In this document: one piece after another, positions 38,918 through 48,326 of the stretch | How positions within the stretch are numbered: position 1 is the stretch's first letter | Layout: the number at the start of each line of letters is the position of its first letter | Assembly (NCBI GenBank): GCA_947491945.1 | Contig: CANLLN010000017.1 | Span: forward strand, 43,043 to 107,042 | Length of the DNA: 64,000 nucleotides | Direction of reading: 5' to 3' | From: an uncultured Carboxylicivirga sp. | GTDB taxonomy: Bacteria > Bacteroidota > Bacteroidia > Bacteroidales > Marinilabiliaceae | The notes under the pieces: generated by a model | Told to the model about the DNA's origin: nothing | Seen by the model: the letters and a program-made list of their open reading frames with translations, nothing else | The model's database searches: none | Made by a program: the position numbers and the translations under genes

Positions 38918-40348
38918 ATGAGATATTTTGTTTTAATATTGGTTCTATTAGGGAGTATGGCATGTACATTTTCAGAAGATACAAATCAACGCCCCAATAT
39001 TATTTATATTTTGGCCGATGATTTGGGCTATGGTGACTTGTCAGCATTCGGACAAGACCAATTGAAAACACCAAACATTGATCGTCTAGCTGCCGATGGA
39101 ATGAAATTTGTCAATCATTATGCAGGAGCTCCAGTGTGTGGCCCTTCTCGGGCTGTACTTATGACTGGCCTACATACAGGGCATTGCCCAATAAGAGGCA
39201 ATAAGTTTATTAAAGAAGTAGGCGTGGCTCCACTTGATCCAGCAATACCCACCTTACCAGAGGCGTTAAAAAATGGAACAGACTATGTAACGTCCATGTG
39301 CGGACGATGGCACTTGGGTGGTGAATTATCCGATCAAACACCTTTTCACCGGGGATTCGATTATCATTTTGGTAAGCTTAGTGCCGATTTTCCTAATAAA
39401 GCAGGAGTGATGATTGACGTACTGTGGGATGAAAATGGCGTGCATAAATCGTACGAAGAATATTCTTCCATAAATATTGAGCCAATGTACGAGAATGGGA
39501 CGCATTATAACCTGTCACAAAAAGAACAATTGGAACGCCCCGTGAATATGGATGCCTTGGTTACTGATAAAGCCATTTCTTTTATCAAGAAACCGCATAC
39601 AAAGCCATTCTTTTTATATGTGGCTTATAGCCTGGTGCATGCACCTTTAGAAGAACATACACAGTATATGCCAGATAGTACTGATTGGCCAAAGGAAGAA
39701 CAATTTTTTGCCAGTATGGTAACGGCTCTTGATGCTTATGTCGGGAAAATTACCAATGCACTTAAAGAATCAGGGATTGATAGGAACACGGTTGTAATTT
39801 TCACTTCAGATAATGGAGCACATAAAGAAGGTCACGATGTGGAGTTCTTTAATTCAAACGGATCATTCAGGGAATATAAACGCTCATTCTACGAAGGCGG
39901 ATTTCGTTCCCCGATGATTGTTAGATGGCCGGAGTTGGTAGCACCTGGAACCGAATCTAAGCATATTTCTGCTTTCTGGGATGTTGTGCCTACGTTGTGT
40001 GATATTGCTGGCGCACAAAAGCCAAATTTTACAGATGGTATCTCCTTTTTACCTGCGCTGCTAGGGCAAGACCAGCCACAGCATAAATATCTGTATTGGG
40101 AATTCAATGAAAATATTAATCATGAGAAAAACCAATATAAACAAGCAGTCCGAAAAGGGAAGTGGAAAGGTATATATTATATTGATGAAGATAAGTTTGA
40201 ACTATATGACTTAGAGAATGATGAGGCTGAATCTAAAGATTTAACAGATTTACACCCTGATAAAGTGAAAGAGTTAAGAAAAGCTATGCAGGAAGCACAT
40301 CTTCCTTCTGAACGTTTCCCCTTATTAAAAGAAGAACGCAATAAATAA
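38918..40348 (+). CDS. Sulfatase 3 (S1 family, arylsulfatase-like lipoprotein)
   Basis: This 476-residue protein has a lipobox GSMAC (Cys16), so it is membrane-anchored, unlike sulfatases 1 and 2. The motif CGPSRAVLMTG has the modified Cys at residue 74; ILADDLGYGDLS and FTSDNGAHKEGHD carry metal ligands. The DDLGYGDL opening is that of the arylsulfatase A-like branch, so its specificity should differ from the first two. Seven bp before the symporter gene, so translation is coupled. Confidence 0.93.
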   Translation: MRYFVLILVLLGSMACTFSEDTNQRPNIIYILADDLGYGDLSAFGQDQLKTPNIDRLAADGMKFVNHYAGAPVCGPSRAVLMTGLHTGHCPIRGNKFIKEVGVAPLDPAIPTLPEALKNGTDYVTSMCGRWHLGGELSDQTPFHRGFDYHFGKLSADFPNKAGVMIDVLWDENGVHKSYEEYSSINIEPMYENGTHYNLSQKEQLERPVNMDALVTDKAISFIKKPHTKPFFLYVAYSLVHAPLEEHTQYMPDSTDWPKEEQFFASMVTALDAYVGKITNALKESGIDRNTVVIFTSDNGAHKEGHDVEFFNSNGSFREYKRSFYEGGFRSPMIVRWPELVAPGTESKHISAFWDVVPTLCDIAGAQKPNFTDGISFLPALLGQDQPQHKYLYWEFNENINHEKNQYKQAVRKGKWKGIYYIDEDKFELYDLENDEAESKDLTDLHPDKVKELRKAMQEAHLPSERFPLLKEERNK

Positions 40349-40355
40349 GAAAGAT

Positions 40356-41960
40356 ATGATTGATGGAACTTATTACGACATGTTGGTCGTTGTTTTGTAT
40401 TTTATAATAATCCTAAGTGCTGGTTTTCTAGTCAGTAAAAAGCATAGTGGTGATTCCGCCAGTGATTATTTAACAGGAGGTAAAGAATTAAACTGGGTAA
40501 AAACGGGTCTTACATTAATTGCAATGTCCATTGACACCGGCATAATGGGCGTGGCAGGTATTGGTTTTGTTTGGGGGTTGGCGATTCAACCCAATGCTAT
40601 TAACCTGTGGATTGCTGCACCGTTAGCAGCCATGTTTCTAATTCCGATATATTGGCGCTCTAAGATTGTTACGACACCTGAGCTGCTTGAAAAACGCTTT
40701 AACGTGCATAGTCGTTCTCTCTTTTCGGTGTTAATGACTTTATATAATATCATCGTTCTTGGAACATCTATCTATCTGGGCGGTTTAATACTGCAAACAA
40801 TTTTTGGTTGGGGCTTGCTATGGGCTTGTCTGGTCATTATGGGAATTGTTGGTTTGTATGTGATGCTAGGAGGTATGAAGACTGTATTGACCATCAATAT
40901 CTACCAAGCTGTGTTTATTACACTAACATTGATGGCGGTAGGTATAATGAGCATCTATAAGGTTGGAGGCCTTTCGGCCTTATGGAGTGCCAGCGAACTC
41001 AGTCAAGCAGGTAATCCTATGGCCAGTAGTTTGTTGCCTTTTGATTTAAGTCCAATGAGTGATATGTGGTATGCGATGCCCGCTGGACTTATTTGGGGAG
41101 CATTGGCTGGAACAGCTTGGATTGCCTGTAATTTTGGTATGGTTCAAAGATTATTGGCAGCCAAGGACGAAAGACATGCACAAAAGGCCATGCTTTTTAC
41201 TGGTGCGGGTCATGTTTTTACATTTTTCTTTGCTTATGCTGTAGGGGTAAGTATTAATTTATTAAAGCCTGAGATTGCCAAAGCAGATGAATCCTATGTT
41301 TTTGCTATTCTAAACTTCTTTCCGGTAGGCATACGAGGACTTTTAATTGCCGGATTGATTGCATCCTTAATTTCAACCATCGATGGTTTACTAACGTCTT
41401 CTGGCACTTTGATGACTCAGGATATTTATTTACGTTTTTTTAAGCCGTTGGCAAAAGACAAGGCTATTAAAACATTTGCCCGGGTGGTGCAAGCCATTGT
41501 GCTGACTATCGCATTTTTTATAATCCCGGTAGCTGCCAAAGAGCAAACGGTTACTCGTTTAATTCAGGATTTGGTATCCATTCCCTTAGGTGTAATGATT
41601 GCCTTGTATATCATGGGAGTATTCAGTACTAAAGCTACTCCAAAGGCTGCTTTTATTGGAGCTCTGGCCGGCACATTTGTATCATTTGTTATTTACTTTT
41701 TCGCATCGGATATTAACTTTCTTAACAGGGGTATTATAGGTTTCAGTGTTGTTATTTTAACAACTGTTCTTATTAGTTTCTTCGAGAAAATGCCAAAGGG
41801 TAAATCTTTGGAAAATCTTACAGTACATACACTCACAGGTGTAAAAGGGCCTTTTGTTGGCTTACATGCCTGGCCCGGTTTATTTAAGTGGATTGTGGGT
41901 ATTATTGTAGCCTGGTTCACTCTGACATTTATTTGGGAGTTAATGATTCGTTTAAGCTAA
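40356..41960 (+). CDS. Sodium:solute symporter (SSS family)
   Basis: This 534-residue inner-membrane protein has about 13-14 membrane helices. Family signs include LTGGKELNWVKTGLTLIAMS near residue 40 and GLLIAGLIASLISTIDGLLT near 330 (the SSS signature region). SSS members in glycan loci import the final monosaccharide or a small derivative with sodium. Its place after the sulfatases suggests it takes up the desulfated sugar into the cytoplasm. The ligand cannot be read from sequence. Confidence 0.92.
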   Translation: MIDGTYYDMLVVVLYFIIILSAGFLVSKKHSGDSASDYLTGGKELNWVKTGLTLIAMSIDTGIMGVAGIGFVWGLAIQPNAINLWIAAPLAAMFLIPIYWRSKIVTTPELLEKRFNVHSRSLFSVLMTLYNIIVLGTSIYLGGLILQTIFGWGLLWACLVIMGIVGLYVMLGGMKTVLTINIYQAVFITLTLMAVGIMSIYKVGGLSALWSASELSQAGNPMASSLLPFDLSPMSDMWYAMPAGLIWGALAGTAWIACNFGMVQRLLAAKDERHAQKAMLFTGAGHVFTFFFAYAVGVSINLLKPEIAKADESYVFAILNFFPVGIRGLLIAGLIASLISTIDGLLTSSGTLMTQDIYLRFFKPLAKDKAIKTFARVVQAIVLTIAFFIIPVAAKEQTVTRLIQDLVSIPLGVMIALYIMGVFSTKATPKAAFIGALAGTFVSFVIYFFASDINFLNRGIIGFSVVILTTVLISFFEKMPKGKSLENLTVHTLTGVKGPFVGLHAWPGLFKWIVGIIVAWFTLTFIWELMIRLS

Positions 41961-41977
41961 TTAGAGTTGGAATACAT

Positions 41978-43765
41978 ATGAAAAAAGTAATGCTTTGGAT
42001 AGTTGGGCTTTTAATTTTTTTTTTAGATTGTACCAAGGTGGAGGCTCAAAATGACTATGTTTATCAGCATAATGGACGTTTATATTTTCCTAATGGAAAG
42101 GAACTTTCTCTTTGGGGAGTAAATTTTCAGCCTAATCTGTCCTGGGAATATCGTGACTTAATCAGAAGCCGAACTATTCCGTTGGCTATTGACACCATGA
42201 AGTATATTACCGACCGGGGATTAGAAGAGCTTGAACAAATGCGTTGTGGTTTGATACGGTGTCATCTTACACCGGTCGATTTTACTGACCAGGACGGCAA
42301 TCTAGTTGAATCGATCTTTCTGGATATTTTAGATTATATGGTAGCCAGAGCAAAAGCAAAGGGTATTTATATTTCTCTAGCGCTTATTAATCACATGGGA
42401 CACAACCCCCAAGCTGTTAGTAATCCCTTGCCTAAGGGGAAGTATCTGGTTCCCAACTCTTTTATGACAACCTTGAAATATCACGACTGGATTTATAGCC
42501 CGGATGTGGTCGTAAAGTCAAAACGCTGGATTAAGCAGTTGCTAAATCGAGTGAATCCATATACCGGGGTGACTTATGCCTCTGAGACAGGAATCGCCCT
42601 ATACGAAATAATAAATGAACCCCGATATTTATCCTATGAGGCGTTTAAGGAGTCAGCATATGTACCGCAATATAAGATGTGGTTAGAAAAGACTACATTG
42701 GAAGACAATGAACAGGCCTATTATCATTATCGTAAAGGGCTTGTTTTGAACTATATTAATGAAATGCATCAATGGGTTAGAGATTGTGATGCCCCTCAAC
42801 CTTTGGTGTGGAACTGTAACTGGCATAAAATGAGGATTGACCATCGTGATGTGTTTGAAGCTGTTGCACAGTCTAATATTGAAGTTGTTTCATTTTGCTG
42901 TTATCCAGGTCAGGATCTTTGTAAACGGCCTTATTATAAAAATCCGATTAATTTGACAGAAACTGATTATTCTGATTTCTTGACTGAATGTTATCAGAAT
43001 CCTGATTGGTATGGATGGACTTTGTTACCGCAATTTGCCTCAAAAGCAAAAGTGGTATATGAGTTTGAGACATTTTATAATCAAAGTTCATATTTGTATC
43101 CGGCTATGGCCAGACTATTCAGGTCGCTTGGGGCGCAAGCAGCCACAATGTGGCATTATAGTTTGCCTGTATATGCTCCGTACCGTATTGGGTCTCATGT
43201 GCTTAATGTTAAAACAACACCTTCCAAAGCTGCATCGTTTATTGTTGCAGGGGAGATTTTCAAACATACTGAATTATACGCTCCATTAAAACCAGCTAAA
43301 GTTGTGGAGAATTGTAGTCAGAACTATGGGTACTCCTTTAAGCAAAACGCCAGTTATTCATATTCTAATGAACTGGTTGTTTTCTCCAATACGTCTCAAC
43401 AAAGTCTGAATGATGGATACAACCGTGAACCTAAAAAAATAATTGGGTGCGGTTATTCGGCAAAAGCTTCCTATTCCGGTAATGCTATTTACAGTGTCAA
43501 TTATGAATCTGATACGATTAAAGTAAATATACTGCCTAATGTCAGATATAATAAGGACTTATGGAGTCTGTCAAATGGGGATTGTGTGCTTGATTATGAT
43601 TATACCACACCTTATGAGTTTTCGTTAAGCTCAGAGGTGCGCAATTGGTTAAACTATAGATTGACGGATACAGAAAAGCAGGTGGTTACACCAATTTGGC
43701 AGTCAAGTTCTGATTTAAAGTTTCAATTAGTGCCTGGGACTTACGAGCTAATTAAATTTAAGTGA
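41978..43765 (+). CDS. Secreted GH5-like clan GH-A glycosidase
   Basis: The 595-residue secreted enzyme starts at ATG 41978, 17 bp after the symporter stop; the frame extends to 41888 but that part overlaps the symporter gene. Signal peptide ends KVEAQ (about residue 24). The catalytic barrel (about 35-430) begins LYFPNGKELSLWGVNFQ and has Glu214 in EIINEP as acid/base and Glu362 in VYEFET as likely nucleophile, the GH5-type arrangement. The C-terminal 160 residues form a beta-sandwich. Family within clan GH-A is not certain. Last gene of the PUL, 459 bp from the right end of the island. Confidence 0.8.
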   Translation: MKKVMLWIVGLLIFFLDCTKVEAQNDYVYQHNGRLYFPNGKELSLWGVNFQPNLSWEYRDLIRSRTIPLAIDTMKYITDRGLEELEQMRCGLIRCHLTPVDFTDQDGNLVESIFLDILDYMVARAKAKGIYISLALINHMGHNPQAVSNPLPKGKYLVPNSFMTTLKYHDWIYSPDVVVKSKRWIKQLLNRVNPYTGVTYASETGIALYEIINEPRYLSYEAFKESAYVPQYKMWLEKTTLEDNEQAYYHYRKGLVLNYINEMHQWVRDCDAPQPLVWNCNWHKMRIDHRDVFEAVAQSNIEVVSFCCYPGQDLCKRPYYKNPINLTETDYSDFLTECYQNPDWYGWTLLPQFASKAKVVYEFETFYNQSSYLYPAMARLFRSLGAQAATMWHYSLPVYAPYRIGSHVLNVKTTPSKAASFIVAGEIFKHTELYAPLKPAKVVENCSQNYGYSFKQNASYSYSNELVVFSNTSQQSLNDGYNREPKKIIGCGYSAKASYSGNAIYSVNYESDTIKVNILPNVRYNKDLWSLSNGDCVLDYDYTTPYEFSLSSEVRNWLNYRLTDTEKQVVTPIWQSSSDLKFQLVPGTYELIKFK

Positions 43766-44160
43766 CCTATGTCGAGCTTTCCACCACAGTTATTCTGTCG
43801 TTTTTTTCAATAGAAACTTAGTTAATGATTATTGCTTTTACTCACAAAAGTAAGGATTTGAATATGTATAATGATTGGTCCTAATGTATTACTTTATATG
43901 CTCAGTTATGCGAGGTAATTGCTTCCCGGCGAAAGGACAAAATGAAAATAATGTGTATTAAATTGAAGTAATAGAGAAACGGATGCTTGGTGATTTGTGC
44001 CTTGAGAAAAGACAGGTTTTAGCTATCCAGTCTCACAAAACTCAGATAAAATAAGACTGATTCCGAACTATCGCACATTCTCTATAAAAGATATGCTTTG
44101 AATAATAATTGACGACATGCCACTGAAGTGCTTGTTCTATAATCAGAGTATGGCATTCTT
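43766..44160. other. Non-coding right end of the island
   Basis: No gene or strong terminator is seen in about 400 bp between the last PUL gene and the right-end recombination sites. The sequence is AT-rich and without clear repeats. Confidence 0.45.
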
Positions 44161-44182
44161 GTATGCAAAAAGTATGCAAATA
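44161..44182 (+). repeat. Tandem 11-bp boxes at the right island end
   Basis: GTATGCAAAAA (44161-44171) and GTATGCAAATA (44172-44182) lie head to tail, 42 bp from the attR core. They match the pair at 7769-7790 in sequence, orientation and 11-bp period. Likely integrase or excisionase arm sites. Confidence 0.62.
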
Positions 44183-44183
44183 A

Positions 44184-44216
44184 AAAGAGTTACAAAAATA
44201 AATTTTGTAACTCTTT
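44184..44216 (-). terminator. Element-supplied terminator of tRNA-Ala
   Basis: A perfect 14-bp stem (44184-44197 with 44203-44216), loop of five, then TTTTTATTT on the minus strand. It lies nine bases past the tRNA 3' end and inside the island, so the element brought a new terminator for the tRNA it disrupted. Confidence 0.8.
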
Positions 44217-44224
44217 CATTTTCA

Positions 44225-44272
44225 GTGGAGAATAGCGGAATCGAACCGCTGACCTTTTGACTGCCAGTCAAA
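44225..44272 (-). repeat. Right attachment site (attR), within tRNA-Ala
   Basis: 48 bp identical to 7610-7657. It forms the 3' part of the intact tRNA-Ala gene, so the insertion leaves the tRNA functional. Confidence 0.93.
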
Positions 44273-44299
44273 CGCTCTAGCCAACTGAGCTAATCCCCC
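44226..44299 (-). tRNA. tRNA-Ala (anticodon GGC)
   Basis: 74 nt fold into a full cloverleaf: acceptor GGGGGAT with ATTCTCC (two G-T pairs), D arm GCTC/GAGC, anticodon stem TTTGA/TCAAA with loop CTGGCAG (GGC at the anticodon), T arm AGCGG/CCGCT with loop TTCGATT. CCA is not encoded. The promoter lies at 44361-44390. The 3' part is shared with the island's left end. Confidence 0.95.
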
Positions 44300-44360
44300 A
44301 TCTTGTATTTTCCTCAAGACCGTTTGTCTTTCTGAGGTGCTTGTTTTTTCAACAGCGATG

Positions 44361-44390
44361 CAAATATAGATGTTTTTTACTAAAGCGCAA
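44361..44390 (-). promoter_or_regulatory. Promoter of tRNA-Ala
   Basis: On the minus strand TTG (44388-44390), 19 bases, TATATTTG (44361-44368): an exact Bacteroidota consensus, about 60 bp before the mature tRNA 5' end. Confidence 0.8.
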
Positions 44391-44954
44391 TAGTCACTTA
44401 AAAAAAATGCGGCGCCCACTGAATTCCCAATTTTATTACACCTTATAAATGAGCCATATCACGATTCTAAAAAAAGACAAAAAAATTCACAATCATACTC
44501 CGACCCTCCTCTTTGCAGCAGTATACTTCGACTATCCTCGTCCCTACAAGCGAAAGCCCCTTCCATAATAATCTCGTGTCGAAGAATCGAAATTCAGGTG
44601 TTTTTGGGCAGAAATAGAGGCAAGCTGCCAATAGTCCCAATGCTTAAACTTAGATACACTGTATTTTTTGGTCATGTACAGCTTAGGTAACTACCATCTA
44701 TCATTGCCGGCTCAGATGATGAGATGCACCTAATCCATAATACTAAAGACCCCACTTCTCATTATTTCAATAAGAATACAAAGCGATAATCAGACATTGA
44801 TTATGAATGAAAGTTATTGAATCAACCCACTATTTTTAATAACCCTCTTGACAGCTGATAGAAAAACTATGGAAATTTGCCTTGTATTTGATTTTAAAAT
44901 TCTATTTTTATGCACTGAAAATTTGGGTGAGGGTTTATAAAAGTCCTCTTTAAA
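44391..44954. other. Intergenic region between tRNA-Ala and TonB gene
   Basis: About 560 bp without a recognisable gene or RNA. It is ancestral chromosome flanking the tRNA; nothing further can be supported. Confidence 0.4.
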
Positions 44955-44986
44955 TTGAGAATAACTGGTAATAATAGCTATCTTTA
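44955..44986 (+). promoter_or_regulatory. Probable promoter of the TonB-family gene
   Basis: TTG (44955-44957), 21 bases, TATCTTTA (44979-44986), 22 bp before the start codon at 45009. One mismatch from TAxxTTTG. Confidence 0.5.
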
Positions 44987-45008
44987 GGCACCAAAACTTT
45001 GATCTATT

Positions 45009-45692
45009 ATGGAAGTAAAAAAGTCGCCGAAGGCAGATCTTGAGAACAAGAAAAGCGTCTTCATGCAGATCGGTTTGGTGGTTACTCTGGCAATTGTTTT
45101 AATTGCTTTTGAGTGGACAACAACCGATGTGGATGCGTCTCAGTTTGAGATGGTAGAAGAGCTTGAAGCCGAGGAAGAAATCATGCCGATTACACGGCAG
45201 GAAGAAGTAAAACCGCCACCACCACCGCCGCCACCAAAGGTAGCCGACGTGCTTAACATTGTAGAGGATGACGTGGAGCTGGACGAAGAATTAGACATCG
45301 AAGACACCGAAATGGATGAGGATACAGAGATTGACTTCTCTGACTTGGCCATGGAAGAGGAAGAGTCTGAAGATGCACCGGTCTTCTTTATTGTAGAAGA
45401 CATGCCTGAGTTCCCCGGTGGAGAAGAGGCATTGCGTAAGTACATTGCACAATCAGTTAAGTATCCTGTAATTGCTCAGGAAAACGGAATTCAGGGTCGT
45501 GTTTATGTATCTTTCGTTGTGAACACCAAAGGTAAAGTAACAGATGTTAAGATTGCCCGTGGTGTTGACCCCAACCTGGACAAAGAAGCGATTCGCGTGG
45601 TGAACGCCATGCCTGCGTGGAAACCGGGTAAGCAAAGAGGTAAAGCAGTAAAAGTTTCTTATACTGTACCGATTAACTTTGTATTGCAGTAG
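45009..45692 (+). CDS. TonB-family energy transducer
   Basis: The 227-residue protein carries energy from the inner membrane to TonB-dependent transporters such as the SusC proteins. A short cytoplasmic tail is followed by one membrane helix (about 18-38), a very acidic periplasmic linker with eight prolines in a row near residue 70, and the TonB C-terminal domain (about 145-227: YPVIAQENGIQGRVYVSFVV, then AIRVVNAMPAWKPGKQRG). Unusual is the strongly acidic linker (about 75-125) in place of the common Pro-Lys/Pro-Glu repeats. It is a single-gene unit: promoter in front, terminator behind, no ExbB/ExbD next to it. Confidence 0.93.
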   Translation: MEVKKSPKADLENKKSVFMQIGLVVTLAIVLIAFEWTTTDVDASQFEMVEELEAEEEIMPITRQEEVKPPPPPPPPKVADVLNIVEDDVELDEELDIEDTEMDEDTEIDFSDLAMEEEESEDAPVFFIVEDMPEFPGGEEALRKYIAQSVKYPVIAQENGIQGRVYVSFVVNTKGKVTDVKIARGVDPNLDKEAIRVVNAMPAWKPGKQRGKAVKVSYTVPINFVLQ

Positions 45693-45714
45693 TCACTACT
45701 ACAATAACAATATA

Positions 45715-45742
45715 AAAAACCCCGCTGATGCGGGGTTTTTTG
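45715..45742 (+). terminator. Intrinsic terminator of the TonB-family gene
   Basis: AAAAACCCCGC, loop TGAT, GCGGGGTTTTTT: a perfect stem with a T run, 22 bp after the stop. Confidence 0.95.
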
Positions 45743-45767
45743 TTGCTCTAAAATTGCCGTATATTTG
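45740..45767 (+). promoter_or_regulatory. Probable hflX promoter
   Basis: TATATTTG (45760-45767) is a perfect -7 box 32 bp before the hflX start; TTG at 45740-45742 gives a short spacing of 17 bases. It overlaps the end of the preceding terminator. Confidence 0.55.
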
Positions 45768-45799
45768 CTCCCTAAATCATCGTATAAAAGAGATCATCA

Positions 45800-47023
45800 A
45801 TGATAGAAAGCCCATCGTCAAAAAAGGAACTGGAAAAAGTTGTATTAGTAGCCGTTAAAACACCTGAGGTGTCTATGCGGCAAGTTGAAGAGTATTTGGA
45901 TGAATTGGCATTTTTGGCCGAGACAGCAGGTGCTATACCCTTCGAACGCTTTACTCAGAACCTGACCATGCCCGACCCCAAAACCTTTGTGGGACGTGGC
46001 AAACTGCAAGAGATCATTGATTTCATGAAGGTGCATGAGGTGAAAACCATCATCTTCGACGATGAACTATCGCCCTCCCAACTACGTAACCTGGAGCGCG
46101 AACTAAAAGTATTGGTGCTAGATCGTACCAATCTTATCCTCGACATCTTTGCCCGCCGCGCTCAGACAGCACACGCTAAAACGCAGGTTGAGCTGGCGCA
46201 GTACCAGTATCTACTACCCCGCCTGACTCGCATGTGGACCCACCTGGAACGTCAGCGCGGTGGTATTGGCATGCGCGGACCTGGTGAGAAAGAGATTGAG
46301 ACAGACCGCCGTATCATACGCGATAAGATTGCCAAGTTAAAGACTGATCTGCAAAAAATAGACCGTCAGATGGCCACACAACGGCAAAATCGTGGGAAGA
46401 TGGTACGCGTAGCTTTGGTGGGCTATACTAATGTGGGCAAAAGCACCCTGATGAATGTACTGAGCAAATCGGAGGTTTTTGCCGAAAACAAGTTGTTTGC
46501 CACACTGGATACCACCGTTCGCAAAGTAGTAGTTGATAACATTCCCTTTCTGTTGGCCGATACAGTAGGCTTTATCCGCAAGCTACCTCATCACCTGGTA
46601 GAGTCGTTTAAATCGACCCTGGACGAGGTGCGTGAGGCCGATATACTGCTACATGTGGTAGATGTATCACATCCCGGATTTGAGCAGCAAATTGAAGTGG
46701 TGAACCGCACCCTTGCCGAGATTGACAAAACAGAAAAACCCAATATCCTGGTGTTTAACAAAGTGGATGCCTACGAATACACACCCAAAGACGAGGATGA
46801 TCTGACACCCAAGAAACAAGAAAACTACTCGCTAGCTGACCTGAAGGAAACCTGGATGGGGCAACCGGCCAACTGCATTTTCATATCGGCTAAAAACAAG
46901 GTGAACTTTGTTGAATTCAAACAGATGATTTACGACGAGGTAAAAAAGATTCATGCACAACGCTTTCCCTTTAACGATTACCTGTATAATTCATACAATC
47001 AGGAAGGTCAGCCCGAAGAGTAA
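45800..47023 (+). CDS. hflX: Ribosome-associated GTPase HflX
   Basis: This 407-residue cytoplasmic GTPase binds the large ribosomal subunit and splits stalled ribosomes. The N-terminal HflX domain (about 10-195) ends in the family signature GMRGPGEKEIETDRRIIRDK. The G domain has G1 GYTNVGKST (about 208-216), G3 DTVGF and G4 NKVD. Length and order are normal. A 9-bp hairpin (47009-47017 with 47024-47032) encloses the stop codon and may be its terminator, though the T run is poor. Confidence 0.96.
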   Translation: MIESPSSKKELEKVVLVAVKTPEVSMRQVEEYLDELAFLAETAGAIPFERFTQNLTMPDPKTFVGRGKLQEIIDFMKVHEVKTIIFDDELSPSQLRNLERELKVLVLDRTNLILDIFARRAQTAHAKTQVELAQYQYLLPRLTRMWTHLERQRGGIGMRGPGEKEIETDRRIIRDKIAKLKTDLQKIDRQMATQRQNRGKMVRVALVGYTNVGKSTLMNVLSKSEVFAENKLFATLDTTVRKVVVDNIPFLLADTVGFIRKLPHHLVESFKSTLDEVREADILLHVVDVSHPGFEQQIEVVNRTLAEIDKTEKPNILVFNKVDAYEYTPKDEDDLTPKKQENYSLADLKETWMGQPANCIFISAKNKVNFVEFKQMIYDEVKKIHAQRFPFNDYLYNSYNQEGQPEE

Positions 47024-47140
47024 TTCGGGCTGTTCAGCTGGGTGCATTTTGTTAATAACTAAAGAGCAGCAAACGAAACATAAAGGGTGCTTGGGATGTA
47101 AAAAGCTTAATGATGCATCACACACGTCGTTAAAGCCCCT

Positions 47141-48253
47141 ATGTTTTTATTTGATAAGCTAAAAATACAGACCCGCAACTTAATTGCCTCCCTCACCTAT
47201 CATCTGGCATTCTGGCTGGCAGCACTTGCCTTTTATATCTTTATCACAGGCGATCACTCACTTTTTATTAATTACTTCGGCCTGCTTATTAAGGACGATA
47301 TCTATGGCAATACGGTACTACTGTCGGGCTTGCTGGCCTTGCTTTTTACCATCCCCGATCTGGTATCTTCCGACACGGTGATGCGCTACTCTCCCATTCG
47401 CTTCCTGGTATTCTTTCGCTTTGTGCTTTATCTATTGCTGGCCTTGCTCATTATCTTTTTCTCAGCCAATAAAACCATAACACTAAAAGCCCTTAGCAAA
47501 ATAGACGTACTCTATGCTCAAATGCCAGCACTCACCCTTCAGCACTTTCGCTTTATCGCCTGGTTCTACTTGGCCTGCATCCTCAACAATACATTTCGTG
47601 GCATCTTTCGGAAAATAGGCGTGGGTAACTTCACTCATTGGCTAACGGGCACACTTAACAAACCCCGAGTTGAGAAACGCATTTTCATGTTTATTGATAT
47701 GAAATCCTCGGTTACCATAGCTGAGAAGCTGGGGCATAAAAAATTCAGTTACCTGGTACAGGATGTTTTTCGCGACATGGCCATTGTTGAAAACTATCAT
47801 GGTGCCATCTATCAGTACCTAGGCGACGGTGCCATCATCTCCTGGGATCTGAAACGGGGCATCCGCAACAATAATTGCCTTAAGGCTTTCTTTGCTTTCC
47901 AGAAGGTAATTCATCGCCGACGCTTGTTGTACGATATGCAATACGGACTTGTGCCCGAGTTTAAGGCCGGTTTGCATGTGGGTGAAATCATGGTGCTGCA
48001 AGTGGGACAGTTTAAGCGCGACATCTCCTACAATGGCGATACGCTGAATACCACAGCGCGCATTGAATCCATGTGTAATCAATACAAACAAAACCTGCTG
48101 ATATCAGGCGTTTTGTATGAATCGTTGCGCCGTCCCGAAGAATTTAAGATCGATGAGCTGGACACCATTAAGCTAAAAGGAAAATCAAAAGGCATCCAGA
48201 TTTATAAGGTGGCCCTGAAAGAGAAGAAGAAAAAGCGCCGGAAGCGCAAGTAG
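47141..48253 (+). CDS. Membrane-bound class III adenylate/guanylate cyclase
   Basis: The 370-residue protein has four predicted membrane helices (about 12-33, 58-76, 88-108 and 135-153), followed by a class III cyclase domain (about 185-360). Visible catalytic features are metal-binding Asp in FIDMKSS and in YLGDGAIISW, and the Asn/Arg pair in NGDTLNTTARIESM. It should make cAMP or cGMP at the membrane. The short loops between helices offer no obvious sensor domain. The C-terminus is a run of lysines and arginines. No effector is encoded nearby. Confidence 0.88.
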   Translation: MFLFDKLKIQTRNLIASLTYHLAFWLAALAFYIFITGDHSLFINYFGLLIKDDIYGNTVLLSGLLALLFTIPDLVSSDTVMRYSPIRFLVFFRFVLYLLLALLIIFFSANKTITLKALSKIDVLYAQMPALTLQHFRFIAWFYLACILNNTFRGIFRKIGVGNFTHWLTGTLNKPRVEKRIFMFIDMKSSVTIAEKLGHKKFSYLVQDVFRDMAIVENYHGAIYQYLGDGAIISWDLKRGIRNNNCLKAFFAFQKVIHRRRLLYDMQYGLVPEFKAGLHVGEIMVLQVGQFKRDISYNGDTLNTTARIESMCNQYKQNLLISGVLYESLRRPEEFKIDELDTIKLKGKSKGIQIYKVALKEKKKKRRKRK

Positions 48254-48277
48254 TCAGGCACCTATCAAAATACACAT

Positions 48278-48316
48278 CGGATGACCGGATATCTATAAGT
48301 AGCCCGGCCATCCAAT
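48278..48316. terminator. Convergent terminator between cyclase and asd
   Basis: GGATGACCGG pairs with CCGGCCATCC (one mismatch) around a 16-base loop, in the 73-bp gap between two convergent genes. It may serve both; the T run is weak on both sides. Confidence 0.5.
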
Positions 48317-48326
48317 GAGTTCAGTT

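Noticed and set aside
44222..44419. 65-codon minus-strand frame over tRNA-Ala
   Set aside because: It overlaps the tRNA and its promoter fully; a chance frame.
45140..45445. 101-codon minus-strand frame rich in Ser and Gly
   Set aside because: It is the mirror of the acidic and proline-rich linker of the TonB-family gene.
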